Shown: piece after piece, positions 7,717 through 14,828 of the stretch
Layout of the letters: each line of letters begins with the position of its first letter
How positions within the stretch are numbered: the stretch's first letter is position 1
Source: SpSt-398 sp033762195
Lineage (GTDB): Bacteria; Bacteroidota; Bacteroidia; Chitinophagales; Chitinophagaceae
DNA length: 44,687 nucleotides
Direction: 5' to 3'
Assembly (NCBI GenBank): GCA_033762195.1
Contig: JANRLV010000119.1
Span: forward strand, 1 to 44,687
Program-made: the position numbers and the translations under genes
The notes under the pieces: generated by a model
Told to the model about the DNA's origin: nothing
Database searches by the model: none
What the model saw: only the letters and a program-made list of their open reading frames with translations

Positions 7717-8334
7717 ATGAAAAAGAAAACGGTCATTTATTCAGTGTTTTTTGGGATTCTGGTCCTGGTATTCTTTTTTGTGCTGAACAAGGTAGTGCCA
7801 GGGTTTCGGGAGAGCCGTTTTCCACCGATCGGGACGGTCCAGCCATTTCAGTTTGTGAATCAGGACAGTGTGTTGGTGACCCGGGAGGATGTAAAGGGAA
7901 AATGGTTGGTGGTGGAATACTTTTTTACCACCTGTGATGGGATATGCCCGTTGATGAACAAGAATATGAAGCGGGTATATGAAAAATTCAAGGACGATGA
8001 CCGGATGTTGATCCTGTCACATACCTGCGACCCAATGAACGATTCTCCGGCGCGGCTGAAGCATTATGCGGACTCCCTTCAGATCGATACCAGGCGATGG
8101 GTTTTTTTAACTGGTCGCAAAGACAGCCTGTACAATATGGCGCGGTTTAGTTACAAGATCGACGACCCGAACAATAATATGAAGACACCGGAAGATGATT
8201 TTCTCCATTCACAATTTTGGGCCCTGGTGGACCGCGAAGGGAATATCCGGAAGATCTATGACGGGTTAAAGCGAAAGGAAGTAGACCAGATGATGGCGGA
8301 TCTGGAGAAAATGATGCTGGATGCCGGTAAATGA
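7717..8334 (+). CDS. SCO1/SenC-family copper chaperone
   Basis: 205 aa from the ATG at 7717, with an N-terminal membrane anchor (about residues 6-26). The thioredoxin-like domain has the SCO Cu-binding pair FTTCDGICPL (Cys73, Cys77) and a late histidine (LHSQFWALVD) at the expected place. LSHTCDPMNDSPARLKHY replaces the usual SVDPERDTP segment. SCO proteins deliver copper to, or reduce, the Cu(A) site of cytochrome c oxidase on the outer face of the inner membrane. The Fur-family gene begins 19 bases after its stop, so the two are likely co-transcribed. Confidence 0.87.
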   Translation: MKKKTVIYSVFFGILVLVFFFVLNKVVPGFRESRFPPIGTVQPFQFVNQDSVLVTREDVKGKWLVVEYFFTTCDGICPLMNKNMKRVYEKFKDDDRMLILSHTCDPMNDSPARLKHYADSLQIDTRRWVFLTGRKDSLYNMARFSYKIDDPNNNMKTPEDDFLHSQFWALVDREGNIRKIYDGLKRKEVDQMMADLEKMMLDAGK

Positions 8335-8353
8335 TTCAATCCACAACACAAAC

Positions 8354-8779
8354 ATGAGCACGCATACAAAGATTGAAACGATACTGAAACACCATAGATT
8401 GAGTGTAACGGACAGCCGTCGAAAGATCCTGAATATCTTTTTGACCCATGCGGGTGCGCTGTCACATGGCGATATTGAACGGAAGGCGGGAGAGAAATTT
8501 GACCGGGTGACCGTGTACCGTACGTTACAAGCCTTTATGGAACGGGGAATTCTGCATACCGTCCCCACATCGGATGCCAATATCAAATATGCGCTTTGCA
8601 GTGATTCCTGTCATGAAGGACACCATCACGATGACCATGTGCATTTTATGTGTCGGCTCTGTGGAAATACCACTTGTATCAATGATGCCCTTATCCCCGA
8701 TGTCAAATTGCCCAAAGGATACACATCCTCTCAGGTAGAAGTGGTAGTGCATGGGATCTGCAAGAATTGCCGGAAATAA
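8354..8779 (+). CDS. Fur-family metal-dependent transcriptional regulator
   Basis: 141 aa from the ATG at 8354 (an upstream ATG at 8321 would overlap SCO1). The winged helix is HRLSVTDSRRKILNIFL, ALSHGDIERK, and DRVTVYRTLQAFMERGILHTV. The metal region holds a His-rich stretch (HEGHHHDDHVHF) and two Cys pairs, CRLC and CKNC, for structural zinc. It belongs to the Fur/Zur/PerR superfamily; the metal sensed cannot be fixed by eye. Linkage to SCO1 and MerC suggests copper, zinc or thiol-related control. The stop at 8777-8779 abuts the stop of the convergent RND gene with no gap. Confidence 0.88.
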   Translation: MSTHTKIETILKHHRLSVTDSRRKILNIFLTHAGALSHGDIERKAGEKFDRVTVYRTLQAFMERGILHTVPTSDANIKYALCSDSCHEGHHHDDHVHFMCRLCGNTTCINDALIPDVKLPKGYTSSQVEVVVHGICKNCRK

Positions 8780-11700
8780 TTATTTTTTATTTTTTCGCCA
8801 GATCAGTAACGGTAATAGGAAGAAAATACCTGGTAAGGAGAATAGCGTTCCAGATATGGTCCCTACAGCCAATGAATACCAGAATACCTGATTGGGGCCA
8901 CCTAAAAGAAATGGGATCAATCCACTGATTGTTGTCACCGCACTTAGAAGAATTGTCTTATACCGTTGAGAATACACATGTAGTAGAATAGCATTTTTAT
9001 CTGCTCCAGGGTAAAGCTTGATATTTCGATTGTATTCATTGATAATAAAAAATGCCGAACTAATAACGAGCCCCCCTAAGAAAATCAGTGAGGCATAGCC
9101 TCCTTGATCAAATGAGAATCCTCCCACAGAAAAAGTTGCAAACACACCTAAATAGGAAAAAGGGATTAGTACAATAATATACAATGGCTGCAAGAGACTC
9201 TCAAATAGTACACACCCGATTATATAGAACACTAAAACTAAAATTAGAATCAATAGAAAAGAATTTTGAAACCAATCAACTTTCCATGACCAATCATTTG
9301 GTTCTGTTGAATATCCGGGCTTTAGGGTTTTATTAAATGATTTTAGCGTAGTGTCAAGAAATTTTTTGCCGTATTCATAAGGGGCAAGAAAATCAAAACT
9401 TAGTATTCGCTGATATTGCCTGTTTTCTCTGATTATGGAACTGGTACTTTGCGTTTGTTGAATTTGAGCCAGACGATCAAGATATATATACTGATTTGAA
9501 TCGACCTTTCTGGGTGTAAATAGCATATCGTGAATCGTAGCTGAATCCGTTTCATTTGATTGAATAACCAGTGGTAAATATCGATTCTCCCAAAGAACCA
9601 ATTCATTGGATGTGGCTCCATTTTCCTGGCTTTTTATCAATCCAATCAGTTCTTCTGAAGTGATGTTATAAAAATTCATTAGTTTATTATTTATCTTCAG
9701 CTCGTAATGCCAAATATCCTCCTGGGAAAAGGTAGATCGGGCGTCTATATTAACTTTAGAGACGCGCGTGTTTTTTTCCAGTATTTTCTGCAATCTGTTG
9801 GCTTCTTCTTTCAGCGCGTTAAAATTATACCCTTTCATAAGCACTCTGTTCGCCGGACCACTTCCCTGGTTGGTGTTACTAAATCCCTGTCCTATACCGT
9901 AGATATTCCATTTTACTCCACCCCACTTAATTGATTTTTTAATCAGCTCCTCCTTTAATAGAAACGGTAGTTTATTTTGGTTTTTTGCAAACACAATTTC
10001 AATCTTTCCTTTTGTGGGCTCATCCGCTCGGCAGGTAATTCGATTTATCCCTTTTACCGTAAGTAAATAGGATTCGAGGGAGGTTAGTATACTGTTCAAC
10101 TGAGTCAACGAGCTTCCGTATTCCATATTGATGGCAACAAATAGTTTCCTTTCTTCTGGATTTTGGAAACTACTTTTTGATGAAACATCTGTAATAAATA
10201 TGCGTAATGCTCCGCCAAGCCATTTATCAACTAAGGGCTTTGCGTTCTTTTGGTACGTTTGGGCCCCTATAGTTTTATTGTACATTGAATGATACCATCT
10301 TTCGCCTTCCCATTTTTCAGGTAACAGAAATACCGGGAGACCAAAAGAGAGAATTAACAAGAATAGCACTAGGTGACGGAAGCGATGCAATGCAGTGATT
10401 GTCGTTTCATATCTTCCAATAAATCCATGTGAGATGTGTCGAGAGGAAATGGTTTCAATACCGGGGCCGATTTTGGAGAAATTTTTGGGCTTCACCAATT
10501 CAATGAGCGAGGGTATTAATAATAGAGAAACAAGAAGAGAACATAGCAGCGAGAGGATGATAAGTATTGAGAAATCTGAGAAGAGTCGGACTTTTTCTGA
10601 GTTCAGTAAAAAGACCATTGAAAGTGCTGAAATGGTACATAATGTGGATCCTAGTATGGGGAGTAAGGCAACTGGTTTTCGGTACCGGACATAATGATCA
10701 AAGATTGTTATGGTATGATCAAGCACCAAACCGAATGAAATGGCGACAGCTGCTATCGTGTACAAATGGATGGGTATTTGAAATATCCAAACAAGACTTA
10801 GGGTTAGGCAAAAATTCGCTACCAGACTCATAAATAGAATGAGAATGATCTTCAGATTTCTGTAAAAGATGATTACAAAACAACATAAGATAAGCAAAGA
10901 AAGAGTTACTCGTTTCCCTATTTCCTGCAGTGCTTCCTTAAGAAAAATACTATCGTCATGATCTATATCAATCTTGATTTTGCCTCTGCTTCTGTCTTCT
11001 GAATTTTTAATTATCGTTTTTATTCTGTCGGCGAGAACAATTTTGTTTTGGTCTTTATGACCATAGATTAATAAACGAAGTGAATTTTTACCATTTATGC
11101 GAAAAATGTTTTCAGGAGCGTGTTCCTCTAAAAAGACGCTGGCAATGTCAGATAGCTTTAATACCCGACCATCTGGGCAGGTCAGGGGCAATGACTGCAG
11201 ATCAGCATTTTGAATTTTGGGATCATTGACCCTGATCATCCATTGATTTCCGGATGAATCCAAAGAAAGTCCAGGGTATTGTGGAAGATATCGGTCTCTA
11301 ATTTGATGGGAAAGTTCCATTGGATCGAGCTCCCAAAAGCGAAGTCGGTTCAGATTGTATTGAACAACTAATCTGGTTGATGCCCCCCCTGTCAATTCCA
11401 TTTCCCTGATTCCTTCCACCTTACTTATTTCTTTTTCAATCGTTTGATGGATTAGTTCGGAAAAGTCGCCAATATCCTGAAGTGGGCTAAACGCTATGAC
11501 CATAAAGGGAGACCCTTCTGTCTCCTCTTCATTTCCCTGACTTACGATTGGATAAGAAGTCTTTGTGGGCAGATAGGGGTATATTCTTCTGATAAGGGAG
11601 AGAAGTTCGAATCGTGTAAGGTCTGCATCAGCACCCTTTTCAAAAGCCAGCCATATAGTACCCTGGTTGGCCTCCGATTCGGATCGAATTGTTTTCAATT

Positions 11701-11932
11701 TAGGTAAGCTGGCACAGGCGTTTTCCAGAACGGAAGTTACCGTTGTCTCCACTATTTCAGGAGTGGAGCCATCAGAACCAATAGTAATAGTAAAAGAAAG
11801 GGCTGATTTTTCTGGTAGAAGGTCAATCTCAAGTAAAGGAAAAACAATCAACGAAAGAATAACGATTGACAAGAACGCTACTACAATACGAAAAGGGCTT
11901 ACAACTGTTTGATATAAGGTAGAGATCCTCAC
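8780..11932 (-). CDS. RND-family inner-membrane efflux protein, divergent member
   Basis: About 1050 aa. No ATG is available near the start; GTG at 11930-11932 or TTG at 11933-11935 must be used. It has the RND plan: an N-terminal helix ending PLLEIDLLPE, a large periplasmic loop, six helices, a second loop from about residue 550, and six more helices. In helix 4 the proton-relay segment reads GLVLDHTITIFDH: one Asp is kept and the second position is His. In helix 10 the Lys position of AcrB is replaced (LVISSAFFIIN). No membrane-fusion or TolC gene accompanies it on this strand. The complete set at 16057-21724 is the nearest partner, so the two RND proteins may share it. AT-rich like the rest of the island. 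Confidence 0.85.
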   Translation of the reverse strand: MRISTLYQTVVSPFRIVVAFLSIVILSLIVFPLLEIDLLPEKSALSFTITIGSDGSTPEIVETTVTSVLENACASLPKLKTIRSESEANQGTIWLAFEKGADADLTRFELLSLIRRIYPYLPTKTSYPIVSQGNEEETEGSPFMVIAFSPLQDIGDFSELIHQTIEKEISKVEGIREMELTGGASTRLVVQYNLNRLRFWELDPMELSHQIRDRYLPQYPGLSLDSSGNQWMIRVNDPKIQNADLQSLPLTCPDGRVLKLSDIASVFLEEHAPENIFRINGKNSLRLLIYGHKDQNKIVLADRIKTIIKNSEDRSRGKIKIDIDHDDSIFLKEALQEIGKRVTLSLLILCCFVIIFYRNLKIILILFMSLVANFCLTLSLVWIFQIPIHLYTIAAVAISFGLVLDHTITIFDHYVRYRKPVALLPILGSTLCTISALSMVFLLNSEKVRLFSDFSILIILSLLCSLLVSLLLIPSLIELVKPKNFSKIGPGIETISSRHISHGFIGRYETTITALHRFRHLVLFLLILSFGLPVFLLPEKWEGERWYHSMYNKTIGAQTYQKNAKPLVDKWLGGALRIFITDVSSKSSFQNPEERKLFVAINMEYGSSLTQLNSILTSLESYLLTVKGINRITCRADEPTKGKIEIVFAKNQNKLPFLLKEELIKKSIKWGGVKWNIYGIGQGFSNTNQGSGPANRVLMKGYNFNALKEEANRLQKILEKNTRVSKVNIDARSTFSQEDIWHYELKINNKLMNFYNITSEELIGLIKSQENGATSNELVLWENRYLPLVIQSNETDSATIHDMLFTPRKVDSNQYIYLDRLAQIQQTQSTSSIIRENRQYQRILSFDFLAPYEYGKKFLDTTLKSFNKTLKPGYSTEPNDWSWKVDWFQNSFLLILILVLVFYIIGCVLFESLLQPLYIIVLIPFSYLGVFATFSVGGFSFDQGGYASLIFLGGLVISSAFFIINEYNRNIKLYPGADKNAILLHVYSQRYKTILLSAVTTISGLIPFLLGGPNQVFWYSLAVGTISGTLFSLPGIFFLLPLLIWRKNKK

Positions 11933-12013
11933 CAAGCGTCTAAGTGATTTTACTTAAAAAAATGTTTCACGACTAACCTTTACAGTTCATTGTGATTTAT
12001 TTGTAGTACGGAT

Positions 12014-12045
12014 TTTGTAAGTTAATATGGTTGACGATATATTTG
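12014..12045 (+). promoter_or_regulatory. Consensus Bacteroidota promoter for the HTH/peptide operon
   Basis: TTTG (12014-12017), a 20-base spacer and TATATTTG (12038-12045) match the -33/-7 consensus TTTG-N19..21-TAnnTTTG exactly. A start site near 12051 would give a leader of about 23 bases before the ATG at 12074. Confidence 0.7.
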
Positions 12046-12073
12046 ATACCAAAGCCATACTAAACTTACTCCT

Positions 12074-12349
12074 ATGCCAAAGCGTTACATTGATCGAATT
12101 CGATACCTCAATTCATTAATTCATAAGAAAGGAACTGGATCTCCAAGCCAATTGGCAAAGCGCCTCGGTATTTCCCCAAGCAGATTGTACGAGTATATCG
12201 CATTTTTACGAGATGAAGGCGCACCAGTTCGGTATAGCCGAAGCCGACAGACCTACTTTTATGATGCAGACGGAACATTTGAAATTGGCTTTGTTAATCA
12301 AAGGGGCGAGTTAAATAATCTCCCTCCAGAAATACGAGAGTCGAGATAA
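12074..12349 (+). CDS. Small HTH transcriptional regulator
   Basis: 91 aa. Residues about 5-60 form an HTH_11/WYL-N-type winged helix (RIRYLNSLIHKKGTGSPSQLAKRLGISPSRLYEYIAFL), followed by a short wing with PVRYSRSRQTYFY. The remaining 30 residues show no ligand domain. It stands first, 111 bases upstream of the peptide genes, and behind the best promoter in the window, so it is likely the local regulator of the peptides and their export genes. The paired ACCGGTA repeats at 12415-12434 are a candidate operator. Whether it activates or represses is unknown. Confidence 0.7.
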   Translation: MPKRYIDRIRYLNSLIHKKGTGSPSQLAKRLGISPSRLYEYIAFLRDEGAPVRYSRSRQTYFYDADGTFEIGFVNQRGELNNLPPEIRESR

Positions 12350-12414
12350 TTATACTTGTAAAGAATTATTGTTTTCCACCAATTATGTTTTAAGGTAGCC
12401 AGTAAATGGAAACA

Positions 12415-12453
12415 ACCGGTAGTGTTGACCGGTATTTTATAACCTAAATTTTG
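12415..12453 (+). promoter_or_regulatory. Candidate peptide promoter with ACCGGTA direct repeats
   Basis: ACCGGTA occurs at 12415-12421 and 12428-12434, 13 bp apart. Just after the first repeat is TTGAC (12425), and 18 bases farther AAATTTTG (12446-12453), one base from TAnnTTTG. The layout fits an operator over a -33 region ahead of the first peptide ATG at 12461. Weak support. Confidence 0.35.
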
Positions 12454-12460
12454 ATTAACC

Positions 12461-12655
12461 ATGCGAAAGAATCTTTTTCGGGCATTGCCGTTAATTGGAG
12501 CAATTGTTTTGTTCTTCGGTACCCGATCAAATGCGAACGTTGACCCTCCAAAGCAAGTTACCTGTCCAACAGGGGATCAGTACAAGTGTATGTGGTCATC
12601 CTCTGGTGACTGGGTAATTTGGAGAGGCCCTGGAACTGTAATCATTGTAAACTAA
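12461..12655 (+). CDS. Secreted Cys-x7-Cys peptide, paralogue 1
   Basis: 64 aa. A positively charged start and hydrophobic core (about residues 6-20) form a Sec signal ending near Ser-Asn-Ala26. The predicted mature part is about 38 aa with Cys35 and Cys43 in CPTGDQYKC. It ends in an aromatic/Gly segment and a hydrophobic tail (WRGPGTVIIVN). Pro replaces the Glu of the GEG motif in the other copies, and this copy is Trp-rich. It resembles in layout the small Bacteroidota precursor-like families (NVEAL, DUF6520) but no assignment is certain. First of four tandem paralogues, likely one transcript. Confidence 0.75.
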   Translation: MRKNLFRALPLIGAIVLFFGTRSNANVDPPKQVTCPTGDQYKCMWSSSGDWVIWRGPGTVIIVN

Positions 12656-12667
12656 AACCTAAAATTT

Positions 12668-12868
12668 ATGAAATCAAAAGTTGGTTTGAAATTCATTTTA
12701 TTGGGAATTGCTCTTGCAGGTGCATTCGCTTCTGCAAAATCAAATGCTATCCCCAATATTACCTGCCCCAAAGGCAATATCTATAAGTGTGCAGAAGGAA
12801 CTACTTCTTCCGGTGGCCACTTTATCGCCTACAAAGGGGAAGGGGAAACCATCACCATTTTTAATTAA
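12668..12868 (+). CDS. Secreted Cys-x7-Cys peptide, paralogue 2
   Basis: 66 aa. The signal peptide ends near ASAKSNA27. Cys33 and Cys41 lie in CPKGNIYKC, followed by a Ser/Gly-rich loop, YKGEGETI and a hydrophobic tail (TIFN). It starts 12 bases after the stop of paralogue 1. It is the most diverged of the set within the Cys loop (Lys-Gly-Asn-Ile), yet cysteine spacing and the Tyr-Lys-Gly-Glu-Gly motif are kept, which indicates selection on these features. Confidence 0.75.
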   Translation: MKSKVGLKFILLGIALAGAFASAKSNAIPNITCPKGNIYKCAEGTTSSGGHFIAYKGEGETITIFN

Positions 12869-12880
12869 AAAATTCAATTC

Positions 12881-13072
12881 ATGAAAACAAGAAAATTCAT
12901 CGTGGCTGTTTTGGCCCTGGTTACGACGGGTGTACTTACGGCAGGCTCTGTTTTTGGAACCGAGAGCGGGCCAAAAGAAATTCAGTGCCCTACCGGTGAT
13001 AAGTACAAATGCTATACCTGGGGATCAAATACTGTTTACAAAGGCGAAGGCGGCACAGTTATCATCATGTAA
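12881..13072 (+). CDS. Secreted Cys-x7-Cys peptide, paralogue 3
   Basis: 63 aa. The signal peptide core is about residues 7-22, with probable cleavage before Gly-Thr-Glu-Ser. Cys36 and Cys44 lie in CPTGDKYKC, followed by YKGEGGTVIIM. Very close to paralogue 4 in the mature part, which suggests recent duplication. It starts 12 bases after paralogue 2. Confidence 0.77.
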   Translation: MKTRKFIVAVLALVTTGVLTAGSVFGTESGPKEIQCPTGDKYKCYTWGSNTVYKGEGGTVIIM

Positions 13073-13099
13073 TTTCTTAATAATCAAAAACCAATAATT

Positions 13100-13294
13100 A
13101 TGCAACAAAGAAAATCAATTCTCACCCGCGTACTTGCAGCTGTGGCCGGAGCCCTTCTGGTAAGTACTTTTGCATTTGGAACAGCCAGCGATCCGAAAGA
13201 GATCAAATGCCCTACCGGCGATAAGTACAAGTGCTACACCACTGACAACCTCACTGTTTATAAAGGAGAAGGAACAACGGTGATTATTTTATAA
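13100..13294 (+). CDS. Secreted Cys-x7-Cys peptide, paralogue 4
   Basis: 64 aa. Signal peptide with an Ala/Val-rich core (about residues 10-26), then Cys37 and Cys45 in CPTGDKYKC and the end YKGEGTTVIIL. It is last of the set, followed within 9 bases by the terminator at 13303-13350, so the four peptides can be made in excess over the downstream genes. No glycine-glycine leader or peptidase-type cleavage site is seen, which argues against ABC bacteriocin export. Confidence 0.77.
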   Translation: MQQRKSILTRVLAAVAGALLVSTFAFGTASDPKEIKCPTGDKYKCYTTDNLTVYKGEGTTVIIL

Positions 13295-13302
13295 TCTGTA
13301 TA

Positions 13303-13350
13303 ACTCAGCGCTTCTCTTCTGTTATGGATTGAGAGGCGCTGAGTTTTTTA
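13303..13350 (+). terminator. Rho-independent terminator after the peptide genes
   Basis: ctcagcgcttctct (13304-13317) pairs, with two imperfect positions, with tgagaggcgctgag (13330-13343) and is followed by a run of T. It separates the four peptide genes from the beta-propeller gene at 13361 and probably sets peptide-to-machinery stoichiometry by partial read-through. Confidence 0.8.
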
Positions 13351-13360
13351 ATTTATATTC

Positions 13361-14389
13361 ATGAAGAAGAGAATCATTTCTATAGTTGCTATTGTTATTG
13401 TCATTTTGATCGCTGGCTTTTTTATTATTCGAAATTACTGGGTAGATGAAAAGAAGAAAATTCAGTTTTCTCAAGAAAGAGTTTTCAATATTTCTTTAGA
13501 TACCGTTGGCTCGATTCCGGTAGGATTTTCCTGTTCTAAGTTATCAGAACTGGGAGATACCGCCTTGTTATTAGAAAATAACAACGAAAAATCAATCACT
13601 ATTATAGATACATCTGGAAGAATATTATTAAAAATGGGGAATGAGGGCGAAGGCCCTGCGGAATTTAAGATGATATCTTCCCTTGATGCAGATACTTCAG
13701 GCATTTTTGCCACTGACGCAGTGAAACATTCCATTTCGAAATTTGACTGGAATGGTAACCTGATATCCAATTATTCCTTACCCCGTGAATTGTCAAGGGC
13801 TGTACGTGTTAAGCAGGAAGAATTTTTGATTCAATCAACGGAAAGCAATAATAAGGAGGGAGTCTTATCCTTCATATGGACAGACGGCATAAGTCAAAAG
13901 GTGAACAAGGAAGGGCTATTTGCAGATGTATTTCCTGCAAAAGGCAGTACTGGATTAATCTATGACGGTTTTTTTGCACGTAATACAAACGGAAGTATAG
14001 TTTACACTTGTTACCAGACCAATGATTTTTTTGGGGTGGATAGAGATCTAAACTTGTTGTTTAAAGCAAAGTTTGTTTATTCGACCCCTCTACCTGTAAT
14101 AAATGAAACGGGAGACATCAAGTTTATTGAATCTTCCTATATTGGCGTTAGCTCGGTGTCTGTTGACAGCAAGTACATTTATGTAATGACCAATATTGGC
14201 GACAAAAAGCATCCCGGTACTCGAATAATTGATATGTATGATCTAGTAAACGGGAAATACAGTTCAAGTTTTGCCGCTCCTGTGCTGGATGGTGAAATAC
14301 CTTCTGATATGTACAAAGGGAAAGACCTTCTTTACTTTGTTTACCAAAACAGAATTGTAAAATTCAAGCCGTCTTTTTTGAAAAGTTAA
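13361..14389 (+). CDS. 6-bladed beta-propeller protein (membrane-anchored)
   Basis: 342 aa. An N-terminal hydrophobic anchor (about residues 4-23) precedes a repeat protein with propeller strands. The family-type stretch GNEGEGPAEF (about residues 92-101) is followed by repeated DxxG..I/V...FDWNG-type blades. It belongs with the Bacteroidota 6-bladed beta-propeller proteins often encoded near short NVEAL-like peptides, whose function is not established. Here it follows the peptide genes and their terminator and precedes the redox genes. A role in binding the peptides in the periplasm is inference only. Confidence 0.78.
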   Translation: MKKRIISIVAIVIVILIAGFFIIRNYWVDEKKKIQFSQERVFNISLDTVGSIPVGFSCSKLSELGDTALLLENNNEKSITIIDTSGRILLKMGNEGEGPAEFKMISSLDADTSGIFATDAVKHSISKFDWNGNLISNYSLPRELSRAVRVKQEEFLIQSTESNNKEGVLSFIWTDGISQKVNKEGLFADVFPAKGSTGLIYDGFFARNTNGSIVYTCYQTNDFFGVDRDLNLLFKAKFVYSTPLPVINETGDIKFIESSYIGVSSVSVDSKYIYVMTNIGDKKHPGTRIIDMYDLVNGKYSSSFAAPVLDGEIPSDMYKGKDLLYFVYQNRIVKFKPSFLKS

Positions 14390-14399
14390 CAAGGATCTG

Positions 14400-14828
14400 A
14401 TGGGGAAGACTTTAAAAAGTTGGGTCAGTCTTTTAATTTCAGGAAGCCTTATCATGCTGCTTGCCTATACAGGCATCATGAAGTTGTGGGAGCACGAGGA
14501 TTTTCTTATTAAGCTGTTGAAATCTCCCCTCATACCTAAGAGGCATATTGAGTTGATTTCATATGCAGTTCCTGTTTTCGAGCTTCTGGTTGTTGGGTTG
14601 CTTGTATTCAAGCCCCGTTGGGGACTGTATGGGTCGCTCATGCTTTTATGTAGCTTTACGGTCTACCTGGTTTTATTGAACCGATATACTAATTACACTG
14701 GTTGTTCCTGCGGTGGAATATTTAATAATTTAAATTACACCACGCATTTGTTCGTAAATCTGGCATTTATTATTGCGAATGTACTTGCCATCCTGATGAT
14801 TTCTGCAGAAAAGAATATGGAAGAATGA
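14400..14828 (+). CDS. MauE/DoxX-like membrane protein
   Basis: 142 aa with four hydrophobic helices: about residues 8-28, 53-70, 75-94 and 113-134. The CSCGG motif (Cys102, Cys104) before the last helix matches the CxC site of MauE-type proteins, which are needed for disulfide maturation of methylamine dehydrogenase and are often paired with thioredoxin-like proteins. The gene overlaps the following TlpA gene by four bases (atga), implying translational coupling. Probable job: exchange of disulfides between the quinone pool or cytoplasm and the periplasmic TlpA-like partner. Confidence 0.72.
   Translation: MGKTLKSWVSLLISGSLIMLLAYTGIMKLWEHEDFLIKLLKSPLIPKRHIELISYAVPVFELLVVGLLVFKPRWGLYGSLMLLCSFTVYLVLLNRYTNYTGCSCGGIFNNLNYTTHLFVNLAFIIANVLAILMISAEKNMEE

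Noticed and set aside
12461..13294. Double-glycine-leader bacteriocins
   Set aside because: The leaders are typical Sec signals with Ala/Ser-x-Ala-like ends, and no peptidase-containing ABC transporter is nearby.
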